Of a stretch of DNA of 64,000 bases, positions 16,485 to 25,492 are shown in pieces (position 1 is the stretch's first letter; every line of letters starts with the position of its first letter). Made by a program: the position numbers and the translations under genes. The DNA comes from Clostridia bacterium (lineage in GTDB: Bacteria; Bacillota; Clostridia; Christensenellales; UBA1242). The notes below the pieces were generated by a model that was not told where the DNA came from, did not search any database, and saw only the letters and a program-made list of their open reading frames with translations. The DNA is taken from assembly GCA_017399265.1 (NCBI GenBank), contig JAFQDL010000015.1, forward strand, positions 107,624-171,623, read 5' to 3'.

Positions 16485-19088
16485 TCAATTATTCAAATTT
16501 ACTTGTTTCTGCACAATTGCATCTTGTTTCTTGTAGTTGTATCTCATACACATAAACAATGTTTTTTGACTTTTGGGCACAAACACTAACCTGAAAGGAT
16601 CAAGTATCGTAAATTTACAAACAGCATTGATTGCTTTCTTCTTTTTTGTAGCCAGCATAGCCGGCACATTAAACGAATATTTATACAAATCAATACCCAA
16701 AACCGTTCTAACAATTAGATACCTTGGATCATCTATTGGCGAAAAGAATTCATTAACACAACCTAAAAATATTTTTTGCTCTCTAATATTGTTAGATATC
16801 ATATGTAAATTGACTACTTTTTTCTTACGACAAACCTTAACCACAATTGAATTATTTTTAGAAATTGACTTATTTTCAATTAAGCCGTCTCTAATTGCGG
16901 AAGCTATGTGCTTTACAAATAATTTTGATGAACTCAAACGTATAATCTTAACTACATTATAAATCAATGGTATTAAGACAATGCAACCAAACACATACCA
17001 CAATATTTTAGAAACAAGTACTGTTGTAGCACATGGCAACACAAACATTGACAAAACAAAAAGTATAGCAAGTAATGAAGTTGGAAAAATAGCATGGACA
17101 ACTGCTAACTTTTTAGGAATTAGAGAAGTTGGAATAATGTCCTGCATATACATAACTCCATCATTTGCCATTTTCCATTTTTCAGGCAGCAAATCTCTAT
17201 CCTTTGCCAAACTTTCCATTTTTTCATTTATTGCTTTAACACTTTCTGGAGTGTAATTTTTTTGAAGAATAGAAATTCTATCTATCCCACTCTCTATTTC
17301 ATTACTTTCATAATTTGGTCCCACAAAACAATTAAATCGTCTTTTAAGCGTTTTGTAATCTGATGAAGTTTCTTCTGTACAATCAAGGGCTTTATTTGTC
17401 TTAACATCTTCCGATTCAAGTGTCACAAGATGCCAAATATTCGCTGTTTTATTTTTATCCCGTTTGTATACCCTGATTGCTCTTCCTCTCATTTGATTAG
17501 ATAGCATGAAACTACCAACAAAACTAGCCATAATCAGAGTATTTATACAAGGTGAATCCCACCCTTCCCCTAGCAAAGACTTTGTCCCAACTATTGCATT
17601 TATTAAGCCTTCTTCAAAGATTCTACCAATAACCGCTATTTTTTCTTTATTACTTATATTAAATTCATACTCACTATATCCTGTATCTTTTAGTGGGTTT
17701 GTTATTAACTTTTCCGCATCTTCGCCCAATATTTCTTTTACAGATTTTTTCAAGTTGCTTGGCAGAATTATTAATGAACCACTCACAGCACCTAGTTTAA
17801 TATCTGGCACTGCTCTACGTATATTCTCAAAGATGCTTACTATACTTATATCTTCAAAAGATTCACCTGTGCCAATTTTAGTAATATCTTTTTTTCTTAT
17901 ATAATCTGTTAAAATAAGCATTCTTAGATTGTCTTTTAAATTAGACAATTCGCACTTGGTTATGTTGATAATACTCTCTATTTTACCCATAGACAAAATT
18001 AGATTTTTCTCGATTTTAGAATTACTTACTAACACAACTTTATTTTTCTCAATTAAACCATGTTTTTTTAATAATTCTTCTAATTTGTCTCGTTTTGATT
18101 TAACAAGCAAACTCTCTTGTTTTAAAATAAAATTCAAAGCCGCTTCATAATTATTTAGATTGGAGTCTGTTTTATCTATTTTTAAGATACTTTTTACAAA
18201 TCCTTCTTGAGATAAAGCTTGTAATTTTTTAAGCAAATGAAACACATTTGTGTATTTACTAATATTTTTATATATTCGTTCACTATTATGATTGTATGTA
18301 TATATAATCTTATTTTCCACCGAATTTAGCAATTTTTCCGTTTTTACAGTCTCAAAAAATTTTGCGACATTTTCTTTAAATTGCTTAATTACTAGGCTTT
18401 CTTCCAATAATGGATAATTTAAATATATATAATCCTGATGAGGACATAAATTCTTTTGCTTTACTAGTTCTGTTACAAATATTTCTTCATCTATCTCACC
18501 ACATGTTTTTATATACCTATCCCATTCTACAGGTGTAGCATCATATGGTGGAGTTGCTGTCAATGCGACAACTTTGACATCTTTATCTAAACCATTCATA
18601 AAGATATCTAATGCTTTTTGCCATTCGTTTTGTAAATGGTGAGCCTCGTCTACACATATTGTCTTTATTCCATATTTCTTAATAATATCAAACATATCAA
18701 TATCAGAATAATCAATATAATAACCATCATCATCAATCTGCGCAACATTTTCGATTGCAGAATGAAGAGCTTGATAAGTAATTGACGTAATTAAACTCAC
18801 ATTTAACAAATCAAATGAGACATAGTCTTCCACCTTTTGAGTATCTGTCAAAAACATCTCCTCAAACCTGTCACCCCACTGATACTTTATTGTATTAGTA
18901 GGAGAAAGAACTAGGCATGGTGCATTTAACCTCCTAATAAGTTCTAATCCCAAAATTGTTTTACCACTGCCTGGTGCTGCCACTATATGTATCTTATTGT
19001 TTTTTAAATATTGGGTACTATTATCCAACACACGTTGCTGATAATTTCTAAAAATCCCATGAAATGTTATATCTTCAAAATTTCTCAT
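16485..19088 (-). CDS. SF2 (DEAD/DEAH-like) helicase with C-terminal membrane segments
   Basis: The 867-residue protein has Walker A VAAPGSGKT (about residue 38), Walker B CVDEAHHLQ (about 149), motif III LTATPPYD, and helicase C-terminal motifs GTKSLLGEGWDSP and QMRGRAIRVYKR. Residues about 660-725 are strongly hydrophobic with two or three possible membrane helices (SLLAILFVLSMFVL, ILWYVFGCIVLIPL), followed by a 140-residue cytosolic tail. A membrane-tethered SF2 helicase is unusual. It is followed 17 bp later by the HIT gene and probably co-transcribed with it. A defence role is an inference from this fusion and from the nearby GmrSD-like gene. Confidence 0.85.
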   Translation of the reverse strand: MRNFEDITFHGIFRNYQQRVLDNSTQYLKNNKIHIVAAPGSGKTILGLELIRRLNAPCLVLSPTNTIKYQWGDRFEEMFLTDTQKVEDYVSFDLLNVSLITSITYQALHSAIENVAQIDDDGYYIDYSDIDMFDIIKKYGIKTICVDEAHHLQNEWQKALDIFMNGLDKDVKVVALTATPPYDATPVEWDRYIKTCGEIDEEIFVTELVKQKNLCPHQDYIYLNYPLLEESLVIKQFKENVAKFFETVKTEKLLNSVENKIIYTYNHNSERIYKNISKYTNVFHLLKKLQALSQEGFVKSILKIDKTDSNLNNYEAALNFILKQESLLVKSKRDKLEELLKKHGLIEKNKVVLVSNSKIEKNLILSMGKIESIINITKCELSNLKDNLRMLILTDYIRKKDITKIGTGESFEDISIVSIFENIRRAVPDIKLGAVSGSLIILPSNLKKSVKEILGEDAEKLITNPLKDTGYSEYEFNISNKEKIAVIGRIFEEGLINAIVGTKSLLGEGWDSPCINTLIMASFVGSFMLSNQMRGRAIRVYKRDKNKTANIWHLVTLESEDVKTNKALDCTEETSSDYKTLKRRFNCFVGPNYESNEIESGIDRISILQKNYTPESVKAINEKMESLAKDRDLLPEKWKMANDGVMYMQDIIPTSLIPKKLAVVHAIFPTSLLAILFVLSMFVLPCATTVLVSKILWYVFGCIVLIPLIYNVVKIIRLSSSKLFVKHIASAIRDGLIENKSISKNNSIVVKVCRKKKVVNLHMISNNIREQKIFLGCVNEFFSPIDDPRYLIVRTVLGIDLYKYSFNVPAMLATKKKKAINAVCKFTILDPFRLVFVPKSQKTLFMCMRYNYKKQDAIVQKQVNLNN

Positions 19089-19299
19089 ACTAAATTATAT
19101 AATATTTTTAACAAACTTTACAACAAAAATGATATTAACTTATATTATTCTTTATATAATCTCAAATAATATGGTTGCAATTCACTAAGCCTATCTTTTG
19201 CTATTTGTTTTTCTAATATATACTCACCTCAATATATTTTTCATATTGTCTTTAAATTTGTATTAATTTTTTAATTACTTTAACTTTTCACAAGCAATC

Positions 19300-19378
19300 C
19301 AACAACACCTTTAATACAGAAATTAAAAATCGCACCCCAACAATAGTGTTAGAATGCGACTTCACTTGACGGAGAAAG
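19300..19378 (-). repeat. Copy F of the hairpin-CTTGGCGG repeat
   Basis: Contains a hairpin (TCGCA/TGCGA with inner AACA/TGTT, 19330-19359), then CTTGACGG (19365-19372). Left of the hairpin is an AACACCTTTAATACAGAA block shared with the copies at 21.2 and 57.05 kb. It lies just after the stop of the 19400 gene. The gap 19089-19399 otherwise holds only AT-rich sequence with short broken frames. Confidence 0.75.
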
Positions 19379-19399
19379 AGTAATTGCGTTTGTACAAGA

Positions 19400-19777
19400 T
19401 TAACCATTAGTTTGTTCAAAAGAAATTAAATCAATCACAATTATAGAATTAACTTTTAATTCTGGTGGTAGATTTTCAGATTCTTCAAAGTTTTTAATTT
19501 CTTTAAATAATTCGCCTTTATCAAAAATTTCAGCAACACCTTCTATTTTGTATTGCAAATCGTCTTGCTCTGGCAATAGTACATTTATAAAACATTTGGA
19601 ATTTTGTTTTATATTCTCAAAAGTTCTATTCATTTGAATATTAGACAAAATAATTCTGTCTTTTTCAATCCTACTTGGAATCACCCAAATACTTCTTGGC
19701 TGATAATTTTTGTCTGAAGTTGTAAATATCACTTTTTCCGCAGTTTGAATATTTTTTATTTGTTGTATATTTAACAT
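19400..19777 (-). CDS. Pyridoxamine 5'-phosphate oxidase-like flavin-binding protein
   Basis: The 125-residue protein has the split-barrel layout of the PPOX family: an N-terminal helix, VIFTTSDKNYQPRSIWV, RIILSNIQMNRTFENIKQN and CFINVLLPEQ, then a C-terminal strand. Such small proteins bind FMN or F420 and act as oxidoreductases of unknown substrate. AGGAG precedes the ATG. It is the only gene between two copies of the CTTGGCGG repeat. Confidence 0.75.
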   Translation of the reverse strand: MLNIQQIKNIQTAEKVIFTTSDKNYQPRSIWVIPSRIEKDRIILSNIQMNRTFENIKQNSKCFINVLLPEQDDLQYKIEGVAEIFDKGELFKEIKNFEESENLPPELKVNSIIVIDLISFEQTNG

Positions 19778-19892
19778 AATAATTACTCCTATAAATTTAT
19801 TATATCATATAATTTATAATTTGTACTACTTTTTTATTGTTTATTTATGATAATTAACCACAATCCAAGCATTTCCTTTTGCAAAAACATAA

Positions 19893-19980
19893 TCGATAAT
19901 TTCAATATAAAAAGTCGCATTTGACCGAGTGTTCAAACGCGACTTCACTTGGCGGAACGGTGGTGATAGTATTCTAACAA
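19893..19980 (-). repeat. Copy E of the hairpin-CTTGGCGG repeat
   Basis: Hairpin with GTCGC/GCGAC arms (about 19914-19943), CTTGGCGG at 19948-19955, then GGTGGTGATAGTATTCTAAC, closely matching the copy at 26.1 kb. It follows the stop-proximal side of the 20045 gene by about 65 bp. Confidence 0.75.
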
Positions 19981-20044
19981 ATTTTAAGTTTGCTCGAATA
20001 TTTTTTTAATTTTTAAACATATTACATGCTTTTTTGTAAATATT

Positions 20045-20752
20045 TTAATTGTTTTTATCCACATTTATATCGTTAGGCTTTTCTTCAATCTTCATTTTTA
20101 ATATTTCTTTTTCCACAAACACACACATTAAATCTTTAATTTTTTCTTTTGGCACGTTAAATGCTTCTTCTGTTTTTTTTACTACAGATTTAACACTTTT
20201 AGCTAAATCATATGCTAAATTATACACTTTTTCATCTTTAAGAATATTTTCAATTTGTTTGTATATATATTTTTTTTCTTCTTGTGCTTTTTTATTTTCA
20301 TTTTGTAAAAATTGTCCAATAGAATAAATTCTAACATGAGTTTCATTCTCAATTATTTTTATAATTTCTTTGGTTATTCTTCGTTTTTTTCTCTCAAAGC
20401 AAAAGAGTCCCGCTTGAATGCTGTATGCAAGATAAGATAGATTAGTTAAATAAGCACTCGCAACACCTATTGCCATTGCTAAACTTCCAACATCTTTCTT
20501 TTCATTAAATAAGAATAACTGTGTATATGTGTCATTATTAAATATATATAATCCATTCACTAATTCTTCAATTAGTTTTTTACGAAAAGTAATATAATTA
20601 ATAAGACATATTACAAAAGACAATAATGCGCTCCCCATTATTGCAAAAGAAAAATTAAAAAACCAACTGCATTTAGAAACAACAATAGACAACACTAAAC
20701 TAAATAACACAATTATAATACATATTATGACTCCATTTCGATTTTCTTTCAT
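20045..20752 (-). CDS. Membrane protein with cytoplasmic helical domain, unknown
   Basis: The 235-residue protein has two N-terminal membrane helices (about residues 8-28 and 32-54), a weaker hydrophobic stretch near 90-115, and a long charged helical tail with coiled-coil character (KAQEEKKYIYKQIENILKDEK). I do not recognise the family. Two-helix proteins with a cytosolic coil occur in defence loci (for example SLATT proteins), but no diagnostic motif is visible. It is flanked by CTTGGCGG repeat copies. Confidence 0.6.
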   Translation of the reverse strand: MKENRNGVIICIIIVLFSLVLSIVVSKCSWFFNFSFAIMGSALLSFVICLINYITFRKKLIEELVNGLYIFNNDTYTQLFLFNEKKDVGSLAMAIGVASAYLTNLSYLAYSIQAGLFCFERKKRRITKEIIKIIENETHVRIYSIGQFLQNENKKAQEEKKYIYKQIENILKDEKVYNLAYDLAKSVKSVVKKTEEAFNVPKEKIKDLMCVFVEKEILKMKIEEKPNDINVDKNN

Positions 20753-20847
20753 AATCTTCTTATGTGAACTTTAATTCACTTTTTCTCCTTTGTTATTTTT
20801 TGATTTTTTATCGAAAATTTTATGTTTTGTAATTAGTAATCATTATT

Positions 20848-21075
20848 TTACTTTTTTTTGCGACCTGAACAATAAGGACATCCTCTACCTTTATTTCTAT
20901 CGGCAATTCTTGCTTGCCACTTGTGTCCTTTTGAGCATTTCCACCATACTTTTTTGCCACTACCAAGAGTGAGTATTTCAGGGTTTAAACCTAATCCGTC
21001 ATTCTTTTCCCAATTCCATTCAGCCATTAGTGTTGGGTTATCTATTAAAAATTTCTTTTCTTTCTTATCAACCAT
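20848..21075 (-). CDS. Treble-clef zinc-ribbon protein (DUF4379-like)
   Basis: The 75-residue protein is one zinc-ribbon unit: ETLTLGSGKKVWWKC-type strand, CSKGHKWQA, and a second pair in GCPYCSGRKK. Such units usually occur in tandem in larger proteins; here there is a single one, preceded by NPTLMAEWNW, the usual lead-in. Likely nucleic-acid binding. AGGTAATT precedes the ATG. Confidence 0.75.
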   Translation of the reverse strand: MVDKKEKKFLIDNPTLMAEWNWEKNDGLGLNPEILTLGSGKKVWWKCSKGHKWQARIADRNKGRGCPYCSGRKKK

Positions 21076-21165
21076 AATTACCTGCTTAAATAAAACCTTA
21101 CAATACTATATCATATTGAAAAAATATTTTCAATTTCTTTAAGTATTATAGCGATTTATCTATCT

Positions 21166-21303
21166 ACAACAAAGCCAGCAACACCTTTAATGCAGAAATA
21201 GAAAAATCGCACTCCAACAATACTGTTAGAATGCGGTTGCTCTTGGCGGGAAGACCGCTATCCAATCCTAACACCAAAATTTACATTGGTGCTAGGTGGA
21301 TTA
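21166..21303 (-). repeat. Copy D of the hairpin-CTTGGCGG repeat with extra hairpin
   Basis: Left block AACACCTTTAATGCAGAA and a hairpin (CGCA/TGCG, inner AACA/TGTT) match copy F at 19.3 kb; CTTGGCGG is at 21242-21249. A second hairpin (CTAACACCA and TGGTGCTAG, 21268-21296) follows and shares ATTTACATTGGTG with the copy at 26.1 kb. Confidence 0.7.
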
Positions 21304-21322
21304 GATTAACTTTGTCGATAAA

Positions 21323-21351
21323 TTGATTTTTTTGGAATTTTGTATTATAAT
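21323..21351 (+). promoter_or_regulatory. Promoter of the DUF262 gene
   Basis: TTGATT (21323-21328) and TATAAT (21346-21351) are separated by 17 bp; the start codon is 25 bp downstream of the -10 box, behind AAAGGAG. Confidence 0.65.
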
Positions 21352-21375
21352 TGACTTATATACAAAGGAGCCTTT

Positions 21376-23346
21376 ATGAACGAACAATTAAAATCAATAT
21401 CTAAATTATTTTCTGAAAATCTATATCGTATACCTGATTTTCAAAGAGGATATGCTTGGACAAATAAAGAGATAGAAGAGTTTTGGAACGATTTAATGAG
21501 ATTAAAACAAGGAAGAAATCATTATGTAGGTGTTTTAACGTTGGAGCAAGTAAATTCTAACAAATTTAACACATGGTTAGATGATTTATGGATAATAAAT
21601 TCTAAAAGATATAATCCTTTTTATATCGTTGATGGACAACAAAGACTTACCACTAGTATTATTTTAATTGCTTCAATTGTCGAGACCATGATTAGCAAAG
21701 GTGTTGAAAAATTAAACTTCACAAGTATAGATAAAATTATTGAAAGATTTTTATTTGAGGAAAAAGATGAAACCTCAAACAAGACATTTTTGTTTTGTTA
21801 TGAAAAAGATAATCCTAGTTATTCTTTTCTGGTTAGTAAAATATTTAATCAATCGGATATTGTTGCTGCTGAGGAAAACACTATATATAATAACAATTTA
21901 TTCAATGCAAAACAATTCTTTTTATCTAAGCTACAAGGGTTAAGTATTGATGAGTTGGAAAATATTTATACAAAGATAACACAGCATTTTTTATTTAATA
22001 CTTATGAAATTTCCGAAGATATTGATGTTTATGTATCATTTGAAACTATGAATAATAGAGGCAAAAGATTGACAAGACTTGAACTTCTTAAAAATAGGTT
22101 GATATATATTAGTAGTTTGTTTTCAAATGATAGTAGTGAAATTCAAAGACTAAGAGAAAAAATAAATACTTGTTGGAAGAATATTTATCACTATTTAGGA
22201 TTAAATAAAGATAATCCATTAAAAGATGATGAGTTTTTGGATGCGCATTTTCATTTATATTTTTCAAAGGAATTATTTGAAAAATATAAAACAAGAGAAG
22301 ATAGAAGATATATGTTTGAATATTATGAGTTTGAATCCGGCAACTATTTATTAAATAGATATTTCATTCCAGAGAAAGTTGAGTCTAATGAGCTTCAAAT
22401 AAAAATGATGTTTGATTACCTTGAAGACTTTAATAAATGTATTCGAATATGGTCTAATATTCACAACCCTAATCTTTCTGACTATAATGAAGAAATTAAT
22501 GAGTTTCTTAAAAAAATAAACTTTTTATTACAAAATGATGATAATCATTATAGTTCAGATTATTATAGGACATCATATACAAAACTTTTGATTTATACTG
22601 CAATTAGTAGAGAGAATTCAAATAATATAAAGAAATTTTTAAAAACAATTGAAAGATATATGTTTATTAAAAATTTTTATCCATACGAGGTATTTTATAG
22701 TGAAAAAGAAAAAATAACAATGGAAGAATTGTTTTATAGATATCAAATTAATGATATATCATTTGAAGAAGTAATAAATAAAATAGACACTTACTTATCT
22801 TTAATTACTTCAAATCAAACTGCCATGCAAAAAATGATTAATTTCTATAATCGTGGAGGATTCTATAATAAGAGAGCAACACCTTATATTCTATGGGAAT
22901 ATGAAAAGAAGCTACAGCGAGACAGTAAAAATAAAACACAAAAAATTCCAGACTTTAATTCTGCAAAAGAGGTATTTAATTCTATAGAACATATTTATCC
23001 TAAATCTCCTACTTGTGATTATTGGAAATCTAGATTTAAGCATGGTCGCGGAAATTCAAAATATCGCAACTCATTAGGTAATTTACTTATGTTGTCACAA
23101 GCTAAAAATGAAAAGTTGGCAAATAAACCATTTAATGAAAAATGTTGTAATAAAGATAATAATTTAGGATACAAATTTGGAAGTTATTCTGAAATGGAAG
23201 TTTCTACTGAAAGTGAATGGACACCTAAGACAATATTAAATAGAGGAGTTAAAATAATTCATTTTATAAATGAAAGGTGGAATTTAAACATAAAGAAAAC
23301 AGATTATCAAAAGTTTTTAGGATTAGATAAAAAGGAAGAAGCTTAG
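21376..23346 (+). CDS. GmrSD-type DUF262/DUF1524 protein (probable type IV restriction)
   Basis: The 656-residue protein opens with the DUF262 domain: YRIPDFQRGYAW, WDDLxxL-like spacing, HYVGVLTL and VDGQQRLTT, the ParB/Srx-like nucleotide-binding site. The C-terminus has the DUF1524 HNH-like nuclease motif (SIEHIYPKSP, then NSLGNLLMLSQAKN). Known GmrSD proteins fuse or pair these halves and cut DNA with modified cytosines; related proteins serve in phage defence. The length and both halves look complete. It is an isolated gene with its own promoter and terminator, between repeat copies, consistent with a mobile defence gene. Confidence 0.85.
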   Translation: MNEQLKSISKLFSENLYRIPDFQRGYAWTNKEIEEFWNDLMRLKQGRNHYVGVLTLEQVNSNKFNTWLDDLWIINSKRYNPFYIVDGQQRLTTSIILIASIVETMISKGVEKLNFTSIDKIIERFLFEEKDETSNKTFLFCYEKDNPSYSFLVSKIFNQSDIVAAEENTIYNNNLFNAKQFFLSKLQGLSIDELENIYTKITQHFLFNTYEISEDIDVYVSFETMNNRGKRLTRLELLKNRLIYISSLFSNDSSEIQRLREKINTCWKNIYHYLGLNKDNPLKDDEFLDAHFHLYFSKELFEKYKTREDRRYMFEYYEFESGNYLLNRYFIPEKVESNELQIKMMFDYLEDFNKCIRIWSNIHNPNLSDYNEEINEFLKKINFLLQNDDNHYSSDYYRTSYTKLLIYTAISRENSNNIKKFLKTIERYMFIKNFYPYEVFYSEKEKITMEELFYRYQINDISFEEVINKIDTYLSLITSNQTAMQKMINFYNRGGFYNKRATPYILWEYEKKLQRDSKNKTQKIPDFNSAKEVFNSIEHIYPKSPTCDYWKSRFKHGRGNSKYRNSLGNLLMLSQAKNEKLANKPFNEKCCNKDNNLGYKFGSYSEMEVSTESEWTPKTILNRGVKIIHFINERWNLNIKKTDYQKFLGLDKKEEA

Positions 23347-23360
23347 ACTTCTTCCTTTTA
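23332..23360 (+). terminator. Terminator overlapping the end of the DUF262 gene
   Basis: AAGGAAGAAG and CTTCTTCCTT are perfect arms; the left arm encodes the last residues of the protein. The right arm and the 20 bases after it recur at 26.0 kb with two changes in 32 bases. Confidence 0.85.
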
Positions 23361-23364
23361 TGTT

Positions 23365-23604
23365 TTATTGATTGGATTGCAAATGAGTGTAGATGGCATT
23401 TGCTGATAGGTTAGAAAAGTTTCCATTTGTTTCGGCGAAGTTCTTTAAGTCGGTTGCAAGAATAAAGGCAACTCGCTTTATTTGTTTTTGACTTAATTTT
23501 GTTTTGCCTTGCCTTAATACTTTAGTATTAAGGTTGAAAGTGGCTGTGTTTTCTGGTATATCTTCACAATCAATAAAACATTGTTTGTCAATTACATTAC
23601 TCAT
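23365..23604 (-). CDS. Small helical protein, unknown (79 aa)
   Basis: The 79-residue frame contains LSQKQIKRVAFILATDLKNFAE and no recognised motif. It converges on the DUF262 gene. A moderate AAGATG site precedes the ATG. It might be a small partner or antidote, but nothing in the sequence proves this. Confidence 0.5.
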   Translation of the reverse strand: MSNVIDKQCFIDCEDIPENTATFNLNTKVLRQGKTKLSQKQIKRVAFILATDLKNFAETNGNFSNLSANAIYTHLQSNQ

Positions 23605-23979
23605 AGTTCATCTTGTATAAATGAAATCTATGCTTGCAATATATTGACTTTAATCCGTTGACTTCTAGCACCGTTTTTGAAGTCTTTTTTATTATATCAT
23701 ATTGTTTAAATTATGTGTCGCATTCGACAAAGAAAGACAAGTGGGTTTCACACTTGGTCTAGCAAAGTGGAGTGGAGCAAAATAGATTCTTTAGCTTTTT
23801 CAAAGCGAATCTCAAAAATGCCTTATTTTATAGGGCTTTTTGAGAAAGAATTGGTCATTTTGAGTCCACTCCTTATCCTGCTTACTATAATTTAAACAAG
23901 ATTTATGTTGATTTTTCTATTTAAGCAATAAAAAACACCCAAACTTTTACTTTGTTTAAGTGTTAAAAACCTTTACTAT
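23605..23979. other. Non-coding stretch with two hairpins
   Basis: GACTTC/GAAGTC with a T-run (about 23660-23695) looks like a terminator. CTCAAAAA and TTTTTGAG arms (23813-23846) form a second hairpin inside a block with no supported gene. The frames here lack ribosome binding sites. Confidence 0.45.
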
Positions 23980-24303
23980 TTAATTAATTCCGTGTTCCCA
24001 ATCTTCTGCAAATTGTTCGCGAGCATCTGCAGCGACATTTGCCCTAAACTCAACGATATGTCCTTTTGCTCTTAAAATTGCCATTCTAGCTCTACCAAAA
24101 TCATTCATAATCTCTAGCAAGTCTTCTTTTTGTTCTTTTGACCAACATAAAGACGATTCTGATTTCCCCAAGAAAATTCCATCAATAATTAATTTGAGTT
24201 GTTTTTCAAGAGCATCAGCACTTTCTTCAATCGGTTTTATTAGGTCATTCTTAAAACCTTTACCACTTAATGCTTTGTCAAAAAATTCTTCTTTTACTTC
24301 CAT
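23980..24303 (-). CDS. Small helical protein, unknown (107 aa)
   Basis: The 107-residue protein is helical and acidic (EESADALEKQLKLIIDG ... ANVAADAREQFAEDWEHG), with no recognised domain. AAGGAG precedes the ATG. It is followed by a terminator-like hairpin at about 23930-23965. Confidence 0.55.
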   Translation of the reverse strand: MEVKEEFFDKALSGKGFKNDLIKPIEESADALEKQLKLIIDGIFLGKSESSLCWSKEQKEDLLEIMNDFGRARMAILRAKGHIVEFRANVAADAREQFAEDWEHGIN

Positions 24304-24433
24304 AAAAACTCCTTAAACAATTTTATATTAGCACATATCAAAAATATTTTCAATACCTATTCTTGAAAATTTTGTCAAAGGGGCTGATTTTTCTTTTGTT
24401 TTATGTTAATATTGGGGAAACAAAGGAGAAATT

Positions 24434-24589
24434 ATGTTAAGCAAAGAAACAAAAGAATTATTAAAACATTTTGGGGATTTACAACAAAATGCAACAAAAC
24501 AACAAAAAGAAATAGTAAAGTTTGCTATTGAAACTTCCAATACACTAGAAGAATTAGCAAAGAAAATAACTTTCATTTCAATTTTATAG
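24434..24589 (+). CDS. Small hypothetical protein (51 aa)
   Basis: A 51-residue helical frame (MLSKETKELLKHFGDL...) starts six bases after AAAGGAG. Small helical genes of this type often precede serine recombinases; a recombinase relic follows immediately, so this may be the surviving small gene of a decayed element. Confidence 0.45.
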   Translation: MLSKETKELLKHFGDLQQNATKQQKEIVKFAIETSNTLEELAKKITFISIL

Positions 24590-24627
24590 GGAGAATTTAT
24601 ATGGGTATAATGTTGAAATCTTAAATT

Positions 24628-24816
24628 AAGAATTAACGAAATACAGGCAAATATTGTCAGACTTATGTTTAATGAATATTTAGCTGGTAAGAAAATTAAA
24701 GACATTGTTATAATGCTAAAAAACAAAGACTAATTGATATGTTTGTTAATCGTGTTGTTTTGTTTGATGATGAGTGCCATATCTACTTAAATATTAGTGA
24801 TGATAAAGGCACATAA
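24628..24816 (+). pseudogene. Serine recombinase relic
   Basis: One frame reads INEIQANIVRLMFNEYLAGK, the start of the recombinase domain of large serine recombinases. After a frame change it continues KQRLIDMFVNRVVLFDDE, typical of the extreme C-terminus of the same family, then a stop. The catalytic domain and several hundred residues between are missing. It is the remnant of a lost or deleted element, oriented opposite to the intact recombinase at 26.1-27.6 kb. Confidence 0.7.
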
Positions 24817-24867
24817 TTAAAGTTAAGTGAACAACCAGATTTTTAGCGAGAAACTTTAGTTTCAGCA

Positions 24868-24945
24868 AAAAAAAGAACAACCCGAACATAAGTGTTCGGA
24901 TTGTTATAGCTTGGCGGAGAAGTAGTAATGGCATTCTAAATTATT
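24868..24945 (-). repeat. Copy C of the hairpin-CTTGGCGG repeat
   Basis: A strong hairpin (AACAACCCGAACA and TGTTCGGATTGTT, 24877-24906) is followed by CTTGGCGG at 24910-24917 and GCATTCTAA at 24931-24939, just after the stop of the first Nudix gene. Confidence 0.75.
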
Positions 24946-25369
24946 TTGAAAATTTATTTACTAATTTTTCAATTGTTTTTCTAATTCCTGGTATTAAATT
25001 GTAATCCAATAGAGCTGCATCTATGTCTACCCATTTATAGTTATCAATCACATCTTCTGTAATAACAATGGTATCATTTGTGAGTTCGCAAAATCTTGCA
25101 ACAGCGACAACTGTAGTTTTCTCATTGTTGACGGGAATTGAAAATTCCCACATATCAAATATTTCTTTTGGTAATATTTCTAAACCAACTTCTTCTTTTA
25201 CTTCTCGAATGATATGTTGTTCAAGATTTTCTCCAACTTGTTTTCTTCCGCCTGGAACTTCCCATTGATTTGGAGAATTAATATCTTTTGCAGATTTTTT
25301 TATAAGTAAAAGTTTTCTATCTTTTATTATTAATGCTTTTTGAGCAAATTGTAAAAGTTCATCAACCAT
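24941..25369 (-). CDS. Nudix hydrolase
   Basis: The start at 25369 (MVDELLQF) follows AGGAG; an in-frame upstream start lacks one. The 142-residue protein has a complete Nudix box, from GGRKQVGENLE through REVKEEVGLEI, binding Mg2+ and hydrolysing nucleoside diphosphate derivatives. VPGGRKQ is the usual MutT/8-oxo-dGTPase-like context but the substrate cannot be fixed. Next upstream is a second Nudix gene; both lie between two CTTGGCGG repeats. Confidence 0.9.
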   Translation of the reverse strand: MVDELLQFAQKALIIKDRKLLLIKKSAKDINSPNQWEVPGGRKQVGENLEQHIIREVKEEVGLEILPKEIFDMWEFSIPVNNEKTTVVAVARFCELTNDTIVITEDVIDNYKWVDIDAALLDYNLIPGIRKTIEKLVNKFSK

Positions 25370-25492
25370 ATTAACTCCTATGTTTCTATTATAACATACA
25401 TTTCTTAAAATAGTATATCTTTGATACAAAAAGAGAATAAGTTTTTCACTTCTTCCCGTGAGTTTTATTGATTTGTTGAAAGCAAGTAGACA

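Noticed and set aside
23713-23895. Sixty-codon frame on the plus strand in the gap after the DUF262 gene
   Set aside because: It lacks a ribosome binding site, spans a hairpin, and its composition does not resemble the real genes nearby.
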